From Oceanisphaera profunda (lineage in GTDB: Bacteria; Pseudomonadota; Gammaproteobacteria; Enterobacterales; Aeromonadaceae): 64,000 nucleotides of DNA. The stretch is taken from assembly GCF_002157895.1 (NCBI RefSeq), contig NZ_CP021377.1, forward strand, positions 2,294,001 to 2,358,000, given 5' to 3'. A model generated the notes under the pieces. The model was not told the origin of the DNA and ran no database searches. It saw nothing but the letters and a program-made list of their open reading frames with translations. Made by a program: the position numbers and the translations under genes. This document shows, piece by piece, positions 1 to 9,069 of the stretch; position 1 is the stretch's first letter; the number at the start of each line of letters is the position of its first letter.

Positions 1-1618
<1,618 letters not shown>

Positions 1619-1625
1619 TTGAGCG

Positions 1626-1660
1626 GGTCTTTACGCAGCCGCTTGTGCTGCGTAAAGACC
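1626..1660 (+). promoter_or_regulatory. Strong hairpin between dctP and dctQ
   Basis: A perfect 14-bp stem (GGTCTTTACGCAGC at 1626-1639 and its complement at 1647-1660) encloses a 7-nt loop just after the dctP stop. It is followed by GCTTTAACG rather than a T-run, so it is not a good intrinsic terminator. In binding-protein transport operons such hairpins usually protect the 3' end of the receptor mRNA, raising DctP over the membrane subunits. That role is inferred here. Confidence 0.6.
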
Positions 1661-1715
1661 GCTTTAACGTTGACTGGCCGCGTCTGAGTTTTGCAATCCG
1701 TCTCGGAGAGTGTTT

Positions 1716-2360
1716 ATGAATACAGTGCGCCTTATTTGGGATCGTTTTGAAGAAGGCTTTATTGTTTTTTTGCTAGCAACCATGACGCTAGTTACCTTTG
1801 TTTATGTAATTTTTAATAACTTCTATACCTTTTTTTATCGTGTTGGCGAATATTTTGCTGAGCGCTCGGTCGGCGTGTCTGAATTTTTTTATGATATTGG
1901 CGACGTTATATTAGACATAGTGCAAACCATGACGTGGAGTAATGCGCTTACTAAAGCGCTATTTGCGTGGCTGATATTCTTTGGTTTGGCGTACGGTGTG
2001 CGCATTGGTGGTCATATAGGCGTGGATGCCTTGGTTAAATTAGCGTCACGATCAACGCAACGGTTTATTGCCATTATCGCCTGCATCTTCTGCTTGGTTT
2101 ATGCAGGGTTATTAAGTGTGGCGAGTTTTGAATGGATTAACACGCTGCTGCAGGCCGATATTGGTGCGGATGATTTAGGTCACTTTGGCGTTAAGCAATG
2201 GCATATCGGGATGATAGTGCCCATTGGTTTTACGCTGGTGTTTATTCGTTTTGTTGAAATATTAGTACGTGTTATTCGCCATCAACAAGTGGGCTTAGGG
2301 CTAGCGGATGAAGCTGCTGATGCCATGAAGCTGTCTGAAACAGAGGAGCATAAAAAATGA
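1716..2360 (+). CDS. dctQ: TRAP transporter small membrane subunit DctQ
   Basis: Small integral membrane subunit that pairs with DctM in the C4-dicarboxylate TRAP transporter. The protein has 214 residues with about four hydrophobic segments: near 14-36, 85-105 (FAWLIFFGLAYGVRIGGHIG, containing the conserved R-GGHI-D region), 118-140 and 165-190. The ATG at 1716 is preferred over a GTG two codons upstream because the CGGAGAG ribosome binding site at 1704-1710 then sits at normal spacing. It overlaps dctM by four bases (ATGA). At 214 residues it is longer than minimal DctQ proteins, with a long first loop and an acidic tail. Confidence 0.88.
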   Translation: MNTVRLIWDRFEEGFIVFLLATMTLVTFVYVIFNNFYTFFYRVGEYFAERSVGVSEFFYDIGDVILDIVQTMTWSNALTKALFAWLIFFGLAYGVRIGGHIGVDALVKLASRSTQRFIAIIACIFCLVYAGLLSVASFEWINTLLQADIGADDLGHFGVKQWHIGMIVPIGFTLVFIRFVEILVRVIRHQQVGLGLADEAADAMKLSETEEHKK

Positions 2361-3637
2361 CCATTCTGTTTCTGTTTATCGCGTTATTTGTGCTGATGTT
2401 TATTGGCGTGCCGGTTGCGGTATCACTCGGGCTCGCCGGCTCCGTCACCATTATGTTGTTCAGCCCGGACTCGGTGCGCTCCTTGGCGATTAAGCTCTTT
2501 GAAACCAGTGAGCACTACACCTTATTAGCAATACCGTTTTTCTTGTTGGCCGGCTCCTTTATGACCACAGGCGGCGTGGCGCGGCGCTTAATTGATTTTG
2601 CCAATGCCAGTGTTGGCCATATTCGCGGTGGTTTGGCGATTGGTGCGGTAATGGCCTGTATGTTATTTGCGGCGTTATCGGGTTCAAGCCCAGCAACGGT
2701 GGCGGCAGTGGGCTCAATTGCCATTGCGGGCATGGTGCGCTCGGGTTATCCCAAGCCATTTGCGGCGGGTATTGTGACCAATGCGGGGACACTGGGTATT
2801 CTTATCCCGCCCTCGGTGGTGATGGTTGTGTATGCCGCTGCCACAGAAACCTCAGTGGGCACCTTGTTTATGGCCGGTGTGGTGCCGGGCGTATTACTGG
2901 GCGTGGCCTTGATGGTGGCGATTTACATTATTGCCGTGAAGAAAAACTTACCGGCGCTACCTAGAGCCACGTTTCGCGAATGGTTAAGTGCCGCGCGCAA
3001 AGCCGTGTGGGGCTTGCTACTTATGGTGATCATCTTGGGTGGTATTTACTCAGGCATGTTTACCCCCACCGAAGCCGCGGCAGTGGCGGCTGTGTATTCC
3101 GCGTTTATTGCGCTATTTGTTTATAAAGACATGCGCATTAGGGATGCCCCAAAAGTGATTTTGGACTCAGCGAAGCTCACCATTATGCTGATGTTTATTA
3201 TTGCCAACGCCATGTTGTTTGCCCACGTGTTAACCACGGAGCAAATTCCGCAGCAAATTACCGAGATGGTGTTAGAAGCGGGATTACAGCCTTGGATGTT
3301 CTTGTTGGTGGTGAATATTGTGCTGCTGATTGCGGGCGCATTTATGGAGCCCTCGGCGATTATTTTGATCTTGGCACCCATCTTATTCCCGATTGCGGTA
3401 CAGCTGGGCATAGACCCCATCCACCTCGGTATCATCATGGTGGTGAACATGGAGATCGGCTTGATCACGCCGCCGGTGGGGCTCAACTTGTTTGTGACCT
3501 CGGCCGTGACCGGTATGCCGTTATCAGAAGTAATAAAGGCCGCCATGCCATGGCTGATGATCCTACTGGCCTTCTTGGCGCTAGTCACTTACGTGCCCAG
3601 TATCTCAATGGGCTTACCAAACCTACTCGGCATGTAG
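2357..3637 (+). CDS. dctM: TRAP transporter large membrane subunit DctM
   Basis: Large, roughly 12-helix ion-coupled permease subunit that moves the dicarboxylate using the Na+ gradient. It has 426 residues, the usual DctM length. The segment near 103-125 (ACMLFAALSGSSPATVAAVG) is the family signature GxSxxATxAAxG, and the later NMEIGLITPPVGLNLFV segment is equally typical. The start codon overlaps the dctQ stop (ATGA), indicating translational coupling. A strong terminator follows, closing a three-gene operon. Confidence 0.92.
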   Translation: MTILFLFIALFVLMFIGVPVAVSLGLAGSVTIMLFSPDSVRSLAIKLFETSEHYTLLAIPFFLLAGSFMTTGGVARRLIDFANASVGHIRGGLAIGAVMACMLFAALSGSSPATVAAVGSIAIAGMVRSGYPKPFAAGIVTNAGTLGILIPPSVVMVVYAAATETSVGTLFMAGVVPGVLLGVALMVAIYIIAVKKNLPALPRATFREWLSAARKAVWGLLLMVIILGGIYSGMFTPTEAAAVAAVYSAFIALFVYKDMRIRDAPKVILDSAKLTIMLMFIIANAMLFAHVLTTEQIPQQITEMVLEAGLQPWMFLLVVNIVLLIAGAFMEPSAIILILAPILFPIAVQLGIDPIHLGIIMVVNMEIGLITPPVGLNLFVTSAVTGMPLSEVIKAAMPWLMILLAFLALVTYVPSISMGLPNLLGM

Positions 3638-3667
3638 ATTAATAACTGATTTTTTAAGGTAGCCAAA

Positions 3668-3700
3668 ACGGCGGTCGCGATTAGCGACCGCCGTTTTTTT
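3668..3700 (+). terminator. Intrinsic terminator of dctPQM
   Basis: An 11-bp GC-rich stem (ACGGCGGTCGC / GCGACCGCCGT) with a 5-nt loop is followed by a run of seven T, 30 bp after the dctM stop codon. Confidence 0.93.
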
Positions 3701-3836
3701 ATGTACTAAAGAGGAAATAATTATCTCCGTAAACAAATATTAAGTTACATTGTTGTGATTACTTTATTAATTAAAAAACTATATCTTGCTATGCTCTAAC
3801 CTTTAATTATTAAGTACCGGACTATGAGAGCTTATA

Positions 3837-4475
3837 ATGCATAAATTAGTCGTTATTATAATAGGTTTGTTACTGTTAACTGCTTGTACCTCAAATAAAG
3901 AGATGAGTGGTTTATCTACGACGTCGGCTATGTTGTTGGCAGTGCCTTTAGCGCCGATAGCCGGTACTTACTTAGTGGTGACGGATGATAGCGGCAAGGC
4001 AAAGAGGAAAATTGCTTATTGGAAAGACCAACTAGACCCTGTTTACCTAGAAAAAACGACCCAACTATTAAGTAAAAATCCGCAACATGATGCAGAGCGT
4101 GCATTCGCTCAAAGCAAGGTGGTTTTTATGCCAACACTCTATGGCGTGAGTGTTTATCCTGGTCTGGATTTTGATCTTGATCGTGAATTTGGGGAGCAAA
4201 ATCAAGCGATCATTAATAGAAATTTATCTTTAGTAGAGCTACAAAGCTTACTCGCAAAAGCTCCCGTTCATCTCAGTGATGCGGGTATCCCTTATCGCTC
4301 AGACACCTATCTTTGTTTTAGAGAGAATATGAGACTCTATAAAATAATATTTAATACCACCATGTTTAAGCTGGGCGCGAGTAGTGAGCTTAATCCACCA
4401 GGGTTTTCTATAAAAAACTATCAGCCCACATCTCAATGCCCATCGAATAAGGCAGCCAGTTGGAGCTTAGATTGA
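3837..4475 (+). CDS. Putative outer-membrane lipoprotein, unknown function
   Basis: Not recognised. A 212-residue protein begins with a lipoprotein signal: positive residue K3, hydrophobic core 4-14 and lipobox LTAC with the lipidated Cys at 17. Residues after the Cys are TSN rather than Asp, so outer-membrane sorting is expected. The mature part is soluble. It contains a possible second hydrophobic stretch at about 30-48 (SAMLLAVPLAPIAGTYLVV) and two cysteines (about 157 and 200) that could form a disulphide. The gene stands alone between two terminators and has lower GC than its neighbours, a hint of recent acquisition. Confidence 0.75.
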   Translation: MHKLVVIIIGLLLLTACTSNKEMSGLSTTSAMLLAVPLAPIAGTYLVVTDDSGKAKRKIAYWKDQLDPVYLEKTTQLLSKNPQHDAERAFAQSKVVFMPTLYGVSVYPGLDFDLDREFGEQNQAIINRNLSLVELQSLLAKAPVHLSDAGIPYRSDTYLCFRENMRLYKIIFNTTMFKLGASSELNPPGFSIKNYQPTSQCPSNKAASWSLD

Positions 4476-4526
4476 AGGCTAGAAAAGCTACAAGACTCCT
4501 CTTCTGAACCATGCACGTTCGCTGTA

Positions 4527-4562
4527 ATAAAAACGCCGAACTTGTGAGTTCGGCGTTTATTG
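4527..4562. terminator. Bidirectional intrinsic terminator
   Basis: An 11-bp stem (AAACGCCGAAC at 4531-4541 and its complement at 4548-4558) has a 6-nt loop. It is T-rich on the minus-strand side (TTTTTATT) and weaker on the plus side. It lies between the lipoprotein gene and the convergent doeD and can serve both. Confidence 0.85.
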
Positions 4563-4577
4563 TAAGTGGTTAATTTT

Positions 4578-4622
4578 ATTCAACATTCAACATTCAACAT
4601 TCAACATTCAACATTCAACATT
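4578..4622. repeat. Heptamer tandem repeat (ATTCAAC)n
   Basis: Six perfect copies of ATTCAAC plus a partial seventh, ending seven bases before the doeD stop codon on the opposite strand. A second 7-bp array, with a different unit, sits in the same position relative to the gene starting at 36041. Both would be transcribed in the 3' untranslated region of the minus-strand gene. Copy number is likely variable between strains. Confidence 0.95.
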
Positions 4623-4628
4623 AGCTTG

Positions 4629-6050
4629 CTAGGCTCTCAGCTTTTCCCTTTCTGAAAAATCGCCACTGAGAATTAGCTGGTCGGTGACTTTGTTTACCGC
4701 TTTTTCAGTGCGTGCCACTATGTCGTCGATATCATCTGGGGTGACCACCAAAGGTGGGGCGAAGCCTAGAATATCGCCGTGGGGCATAGCGCGGGCGATT
4801 AAGCCTTGCTCTAAGCAGGCGGCGGCGATTTGTGGGCCGACTTTTAATGCCGGATCAAAGGCTTGGCGCTGGCTTTTGTTGCTGGAAAATTCCAGGGCAT
4901 GCATTAAGCCTACGCCACGCACGTCACCGACTAAAGGGTGATCTGCAAAGGTGTCTTGCATGCGTTGTTGTAAATAAGCGCCGGTGTCACGGGCGTTTTC
5001 GGTTAAGTTTTCGCGGGCAATAATATCTAAGTTACACAAAGCGGCGGCGGCACCCATGGGGTGGCCGGAGTAAGTGTAACCGTGGCCGATGGCGCCAAAC
5101 TCATCGGTGCCATCTTCTAGTACCTTCCATACTTTATCGCCGACGATTACCCCAGAAAGTGGCTGATAAGCCGAGGTTAAGCCTTTGGCGATGGTCATTA
5201 AATCGGGCTGCATATCGTAGTGCAAAGAGCCAAAGTCGGAGCCTAAGCGGCCAAAGCCACACACCACTTCGTCGGCAATTAATAGAATGTCGTATTTATT
5301 GAGCACCTTATTAATCTCAGCCCAGTAGCCCTCAGGCGGTGGTACTATGCCGCCGGTGCCGAGCACGGGTTCGCCGATCATAGCGGCCACCGTATCTGGC
5401 CCTTCGGCCAAGATCATTTTTTCTAACTCAGCGGCGCAGTGGCGCGAGAATTCTTGCTCGCTCATGTGGCTGTCTGCTCTGTGGTAATACACAGGCGCTA
5501 GGGTGTGCTTAATACGCGGTAAGGGCAGGTCAAAGTGGGCGTGAAAGGCATCGAGACCGGTGAGTGAACCGGCGGCAATAGTAGAGCCGTGATAACCACG
5601 ATGGCGCGAGATAATCTTTTTCTTCTGGGGTAAGCCGCGTACGTTGTTGTAATACCAGACTAATTTCATTTGGGTTTCGTTAGCGTCGCTACCTGAAGTG
5701 CCGTAATACACCTTGCTCATGCCAGCGGGGGCCATTTTGATGATGCGGTCAGACAGCTCGATAAGCGCCTCGTTGGTGTGGCCAACGTAGGTGTGATAGT
5801 AAGCCAGCTTTTTGGCCTGCTCATAAATGGCTTCGGCCATTTCTAGGCGGCCGTAGCCGATATTCACGCAATATAAGCCGGCGAAGGCGTCGATCAGTTC
5901 GATGCCGGTGGAGTCTTTAATGCGAATGCCTTGGGCGCCGGTAATAATGCGACCTTTAAGCTCGCCATGGGCATACTGCTTAAGGTGAGTGGAGGCGTGA
6001 AATACGCTGTTGCGATCCATTTCGAGTAACTTTTTAGTGTCTAGAGTCAT
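4629..6050 (-). CDS. doeD: Class III aminotransferase, likely diaminobutyrate transaminase DoeD
   Basis: PLP-dependent class III (omega) aminotransferase of 473 residues. The PLP-binding lysine is K289 in TIAKGLTSAYQPLSG, D260 in IADEVVCGFGR contacts the pyridine nitrogen, and GTSGSDANE at 117-125 binds the phosphate. By sequence alone it could be a putrescine-pyruvate type enzyme. Its neighbours doeC, doeX and doeA make DoeD, which converts L-2,4-diaminobutyrate to aspartate semialdehyde in ectoine breakdown, the best assignment. The start at 6050 follows GGAGAA; a longer in-frame ORF to 6149 reads through an intergenic repeat and is not used. Confidence 0.78.
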   Translation of the reverse strand: MTLDTKKLLEMDRNSVFHASTHLKQYAHGELKGRIITGAQGIRIKDSTGIELIDAFAGLYCVNIGYGRLEMAEAIYEQAKKLAYYHTYVGHTNEALIELSDRIIKMAPAGMSKVYYGTSGSDANETQMKLVWYYNNVRGLPQKKKIISRHRGYHGSTIAAGSLTGLDAFHAHFDLPLPRIKHTLAPVYYHRADSHMSEQEFSRHCAAELEKMILAEGPDTVAAMIGEPVLGTGGIVPPPEGYWAEINKVLNKYDILLIADEVVCGFGRLGSDFGSLHYDMQPDLMTIAKGLTSAYQPLSGVIVGDKVWKVLEDGTDEFGAIGHGYTYSGHPMGAAAALCNLDIIARENLTENARDTGAYLQQRMQDTFADHPLVGDVRGVGLMHALEFSSNKSQRQAFDPALKVGPQIAAACLEQGLIARAMPHGDILGFAPPLVVTPDDIDDIVARTEKAVNKVTDQLILSGDFSEREKLRA

Positions 6051-6114
6051 GATGTTCTCCTTCATCTGATTAACTTTCAGTGACGATAATTTGATCTTAA
6101 AAACTAAAAGCTCC

Positions 6115-6265
6115 TTTGCCACGGAACCCACGGAACCCACAGAACCCACAGAAAAATAGTGATAAGTAATAGAGAATTAAATGTTAAGTGCCTTACAAGT
6201 AAGGTGTTATTTTTAGTTTTAACTGGCTCTTCGTCCGTGTTCTTCCGTGTATTCCGTGGCAGAAA
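6115..6265. repeat. Intergenic element with inverted ends (CACGGAA family)
   Basis: About 150 bp bounded by TTTGCCACGGAA at 6115-6126 and its near-complement TTCCGTGGCAGAAA at 6252-6265. The left side carries three further CCCACGGAA/CCCACAGAA units and the motif ACAGAAAAATAGTGAT. The same pieces recur at 8740-9033, 42086-42150 and 46588-46720. It lies between doeD and doeC. It holds no plausible gene; the ORF across it is repeat translation. Confidence 0.75.
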
Positions 6266-6309
6266 TAGATTTTGTCTTGGGTTAGTACTAAATGTTGCTC
6301 CTTCATCCT

Positions 6310-7815
6310 TCACCCAGTAAGTCCGCCTAAGCAGTAGTATTTAAGTTGGCTGTATTCATCGAAGCCGTGGCGGCTGCCTTCTCGGCCTAAGCCGGATTGT
6401 TTAACGCCACCAAAGGGAATGCCGTGGCCGGTCATTTTCACCGAGTTCACCGACACCATGCCAAACTCAAGGCCGCGTAATAATTGCCAAATGCTGCGAA
6501 TATCGTGGCCGTATACATAAGCGGCGAGGCCGTATTCGGTGTCGTTGGCTTGAGTAATTAGGCTGGCAAGATCGTGGTAAGGCAGTACGCCGGCTACTGG
6601 GCAAAAATTTTCTTCGCGAAACACCTGCATCTGCGGCGTGATATCCGCTAATAACACCGGCATAAAGAAGTTAGCGCCCAGTGCATGGTCTTGGTTGCCG
6701 GCGATTAAGCGCGCACCTTTGGCCAGTGCGTCATCCACCAGTTCTTGAGCTTTATCGACCGCCTCACGAAAAATCAGCGGGCCCATGGTCACGTCATCAT
6801 CAAAGCCATTACCGACCTTAATGTTTTCCATCTCGGCGGCGAAGGCCTGTAAAAACTCTTCATAATGAGCCTGTGGCACAAAGATACGGTTGGCGGCTAA
6901 GCAGTCTTGGCCGGCGGTTTGAAACTTAGCGGCGACGGCGGCCTTGGCGGCCTCTTTAATATCCATATCTGGCAACACAATAAAGGGCGCGTTGCCACCG
7001 AGTTCCATGGAGCATTTTTTTACGGTGCTGGCCGCTTGGGCGAGCAGAATTTTTCCCACACGAGTGGATCCCGTAAACGACAGGGCGCGCACATGTTCGG
7101 ACTGGCACAGCACTTGGCCAATTTGGCTGCCTTTGCCGGTGACTACGTTATAAACGCCGGCCGGAAAGCCCGCGCGCTCGGCCAGCTCTGCCAAGGCGAG
7201 GGCGGAGAAGGGCGTTTCGCTGGCGGGCTTAATAAGGACGGTGCAACCCACTGCTAATGCTGCCGCGGCTTTGCGGGTGATCATGGCATGCGGAAAATTC
7301 CACGGTGTGATCAGTGCCGCCACGCCAATGGGTTCGCGAATAGTGGCCAGTTGAGCATTAGGAATATGGCTGGGAATGGTATCACCGTAAGCGCGGCGGG
7401 CTTCTTCCGCAAACCAGCGTACGAAAGAGGCGCCGTAATCTATTTCGCCACGTGCGTCATTGAGTGACTTGCCTTGCTCCAGCACCATCAGGCGCGCCAA
7501 GTCTTCTTTGTTTTCTAAAATAAGATCGTGCCAGCGCAGTAAGATGGCGGCGCGTTCGTCCGCCATTAAATCGCGCCACGGTCCAAAAGCCGCTTGTGCA
7601 CCATTAATGGCCTGTTCAATTTGGCTAGGCTCAAGCTGAGTGCAGTGGCCAATCACATCTTCGGTGGCAGGATTAAGCACATCGATATCATGAGGGCCAT
7701 GCACCCATTTGCCGTTGATATAGGCCAGCTCGCGCACTAAGCGAGCATCGTTTAAATACGGCATGATGGCGTCGGTCACTTTGCTGGTGATCACGGCTTG
7801 CAGTTGTGGACTCAT
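6310..7815 (-). CDS. doeC: NAD(P)-dependent aldehyde dehydrogenase, likely aspartate-semialdehyde dehydrogenase DoeC
   Basis: Aldehyde dehydrogenase of 501 residues, closest in pattern to succinate-semialdehyde dehydrogenases (GabD). The catalytic cysteine is C305 (TAGQDCLAANR) and the general base is E271 (MELGGN). PWNFP at 171-175 and FTGSTRVG at 247-254 form the cofactor site. GabD usually has GQTC, so GQDC is slightly unusual. In the doe pathway DoeC oxidises aspartate semialdehyde to aspartate, which fits its place between doeD and the regulator doeX. GabD in GABA degradation is the alternative reading. The ATG follows GAGGTG at good spacing. Confidence 0.78.
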   Translation of the reverse strand: MSPQLQAVITSKVTDAIMPYLNDARLVRELAYINGKWVHGPHDIDVLNPATEDVIGHCTQLEPSQIEQAINGAQAAFGPWRDLMADERAAILLRWHDLILENKEDLARLMVLEQGKSLNDARGEIDYGASFVRWFAEEARRAYGDTIPSHIPNAQLATIREPIGVAALITPWNFPHAMITRKAAAALAVGCTVLIKPASETPFSALALAELAERAGFPAGVYNVVTGKGSQIGQVLCQSEHVRALSFTGSTRVGKILLAQAASTVKKCSMELGGNAPFIVLPDMDIKEAAKAAVAAKFQTAGQDCLAANRIFVPQAHYEEFLQAFAAEMENIKVGNGFDDDVTMGPLIFREAVDKAQELVDDALAKGARLIAGNQDHALGANFFMPVLLADITPQMQVFREENFCPVAGVLPYHDLASLITQANDTEYGLAAYVYGHDIRSIWQLLRGLEFGMVSVNSVKMTGHGIPFGGVKQSGLGREGSRHGFDEYSQLKYYCLGGLTG

Positions 7816-8203
7816 AGGCGCACCTCTAATCGTGAGATAGCGAGTGGCGGCTCGCTCTGTGGTGATGCGTTAAGTTTAGGGGCTGGGCGTTAAGTTACTT
7901 TTTGTAAGCTGGGGTAAAAATGCAGGATTCTTCTGTTTGTGAGCGGGGAAGTTGGTGTTTTTTCTGCTGTAGAAATAAGGGGATATGTTTGTCTTCTGCC
8001 TTTTCCTTTATCAAGAATATTTGGCACGGTTTAGTGGTTTGATTTTTTCGCCGTCTTCCTGACGAAAGTCAGGATCTTGTCTTTGGGTTTTAAATTATCC
8101 TGCTGCGCAGGACCGCCGAATACTCTTTGTTAAAATAGGGCGGCTACAAAATACGGTGTTTCTATATTGGCTTGGCGCTTGGTGCTTGGCGCCGGGCGCT
8201 GCT
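7816..8203. other. Gap between doeC and doeX holding repeat palindromes
   Basis: No gene is seen. It should contain the doeC promoter. It holds a REP-like palindrome (TCCTGAC-GAAA-GTCAGGA at 8057-8074), a second small palindrome motif (ATCCTGCTGCGCAGGACCG at 8097-8115), and a GC-rich repeat of the CGCTTGGTGCTTGGCGC type at 8170-8200 that abuts the doeX stop codon. All three recur elsewhere in the window. Confidence 0.6.
8052..8078. repeat. REP-like palindrome, copy 1 (CGTCTTCCTGAC family)
   Basis: CGTCTTCCTGAC followed by GAAA and the complement GTCAGGA. Copy 2 is at 14662-14690 and copy 3, the most complete with 13-bp arms, at 40791-40820. All three are intergenic at gene 3' ends. Confidence 0.7.
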
Positions 8204-8683
8204 TCACAGCAACCCCGGCGCATCTTGAATGCTGACGCTGGTGGTGTGTTTGATGGTTTTGGTGACTATGTAGGTAAAGTATTTGTCGATGCCAAGCTCG
8301 GAGTCTAGCCAGTGATCCATCAGGCGTTGGTATTGATCTATGCCGTCACAGAGCACGCGCAGTATGTAATCAACGCCGCCGCCGGTGGCGTAACAGTCAA
8401 CCACTTGCTCGGAGGCGAGCATGGCTTGTTCGAAGCGCTGCATGCTGCTGGCACTGTGACTATTTAGGCTAATTTCTACCAATACAGTGGTGTGTTTACT
8501 TAATACTTGGCCATTAATACGCGCGCCGTAGCCCTCGATAATACCCGCCTTTTCGAGGCGTTTAACGCGCTCCCAGCAGGGGCTAACCGAGAGGTTAATG
8601 GCTTGGGCTAAGTCAGTTTTAGTGATGCGGCCTTGCTGCTGCAAAATTTGTAAGATTTGAATGTCGTATCTGTCTAAGCGCAT
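8204..8683 (-). CDS. doeX: Lrp/AsnC-family regulator, likely DoeX
   Basis: Feast/famine-type DNA-binding regulator of 159 residues. An N-terminal winged helix-turn-helix (about 4-60, including DLAQAINLSVSPCWERVKRL) is followed by a ligand-binding RAM domain (about 65-150). The sequence, with VVDCYATGGGVDYILRV and YFTYIVTKTIK, is very like DoeX, which regulates ectoine degradation in Halomonas by sensing pathway amino acids. The start at 8683 is preferred over 8707 because it gives the usual MRLDRYD beginning and has AGGAGT upstream, though spacing is long. It lies between doeC and doeA on the same strand. Confidence 0.82.
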   Translation of the reverse strand: MRLDRYDIQILQILQQQGRITKTDLAQAINLSVSPCWERVKRLEKAGIIEGYGARINGQVLSKHTTVLVEISLNSHSASSMQRFEQAMLASEQVVDCYATGGGVDYILRVLCDGIDQYQRLMDHWLDSELGIDKYFTYIVTKTIKHTTSVSIQDAPGLL

Positions 8684-8739
8684 AGCCTGGCTGACTCCTG
8701 TACCCATTTAAGCAAAATCTTTAAGAGATTTAAGAAATT

Positions 8740-9033
8740 TTTCGCAACGGAAGCACACCCTATTTATTTATGAGAGCCACAGAAAAACAGTGATCAAATC
8801 TGAAAAATATTTAATGGTTAAAACCAAGACCTCTGTAGGGGCGCTCTGGTTTATAAAAAGTATTCGCACAAAAACCATAGCACGGCTCCAAACGGTCCAA
8901 TAAATTGGACCCTACAAGAAATGGTGATTCTGTAGCCGCTTGGTCTTTGCTCTTACCTATCGGATGAACTAGCCCTTTTCGACCTTATCTCAGCTTAATT
9001 TTTCCGCGTCTTCCGTGGGTTCCGTTGCAAAAT
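8740..9033. repeat. Long intergenic element with inverted ends (CACGGAA family, copy 2)
   Basis: About 294 bp fill the gap between doeX and doeA. It is bounded by TTTCGCAACGGAA at 8740-8752 and TTCCGTTGCAAAAT at 9020-9033. The left end carries ACAGAAAAACAGTGAT as in copy 1. Inside is a perfect hairpin GGTCCAA-TAAA-TTGGACC at 8894-8911. No ORF of note. The arrangement of ends resembles a small non-autonomous element, but no target duplication was identified. Confidence 0.65.
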
Positions 9034-9069
9034 ATTTATCTTTAACTTACAGCTTACTTCTTCACGCAC

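Noticed and set aside
6104..6313. Small ORF between doeD and doeC
   Set aside because: It is translation of the CACGGAA repeat element; similar words occur in other gaps out of frame.
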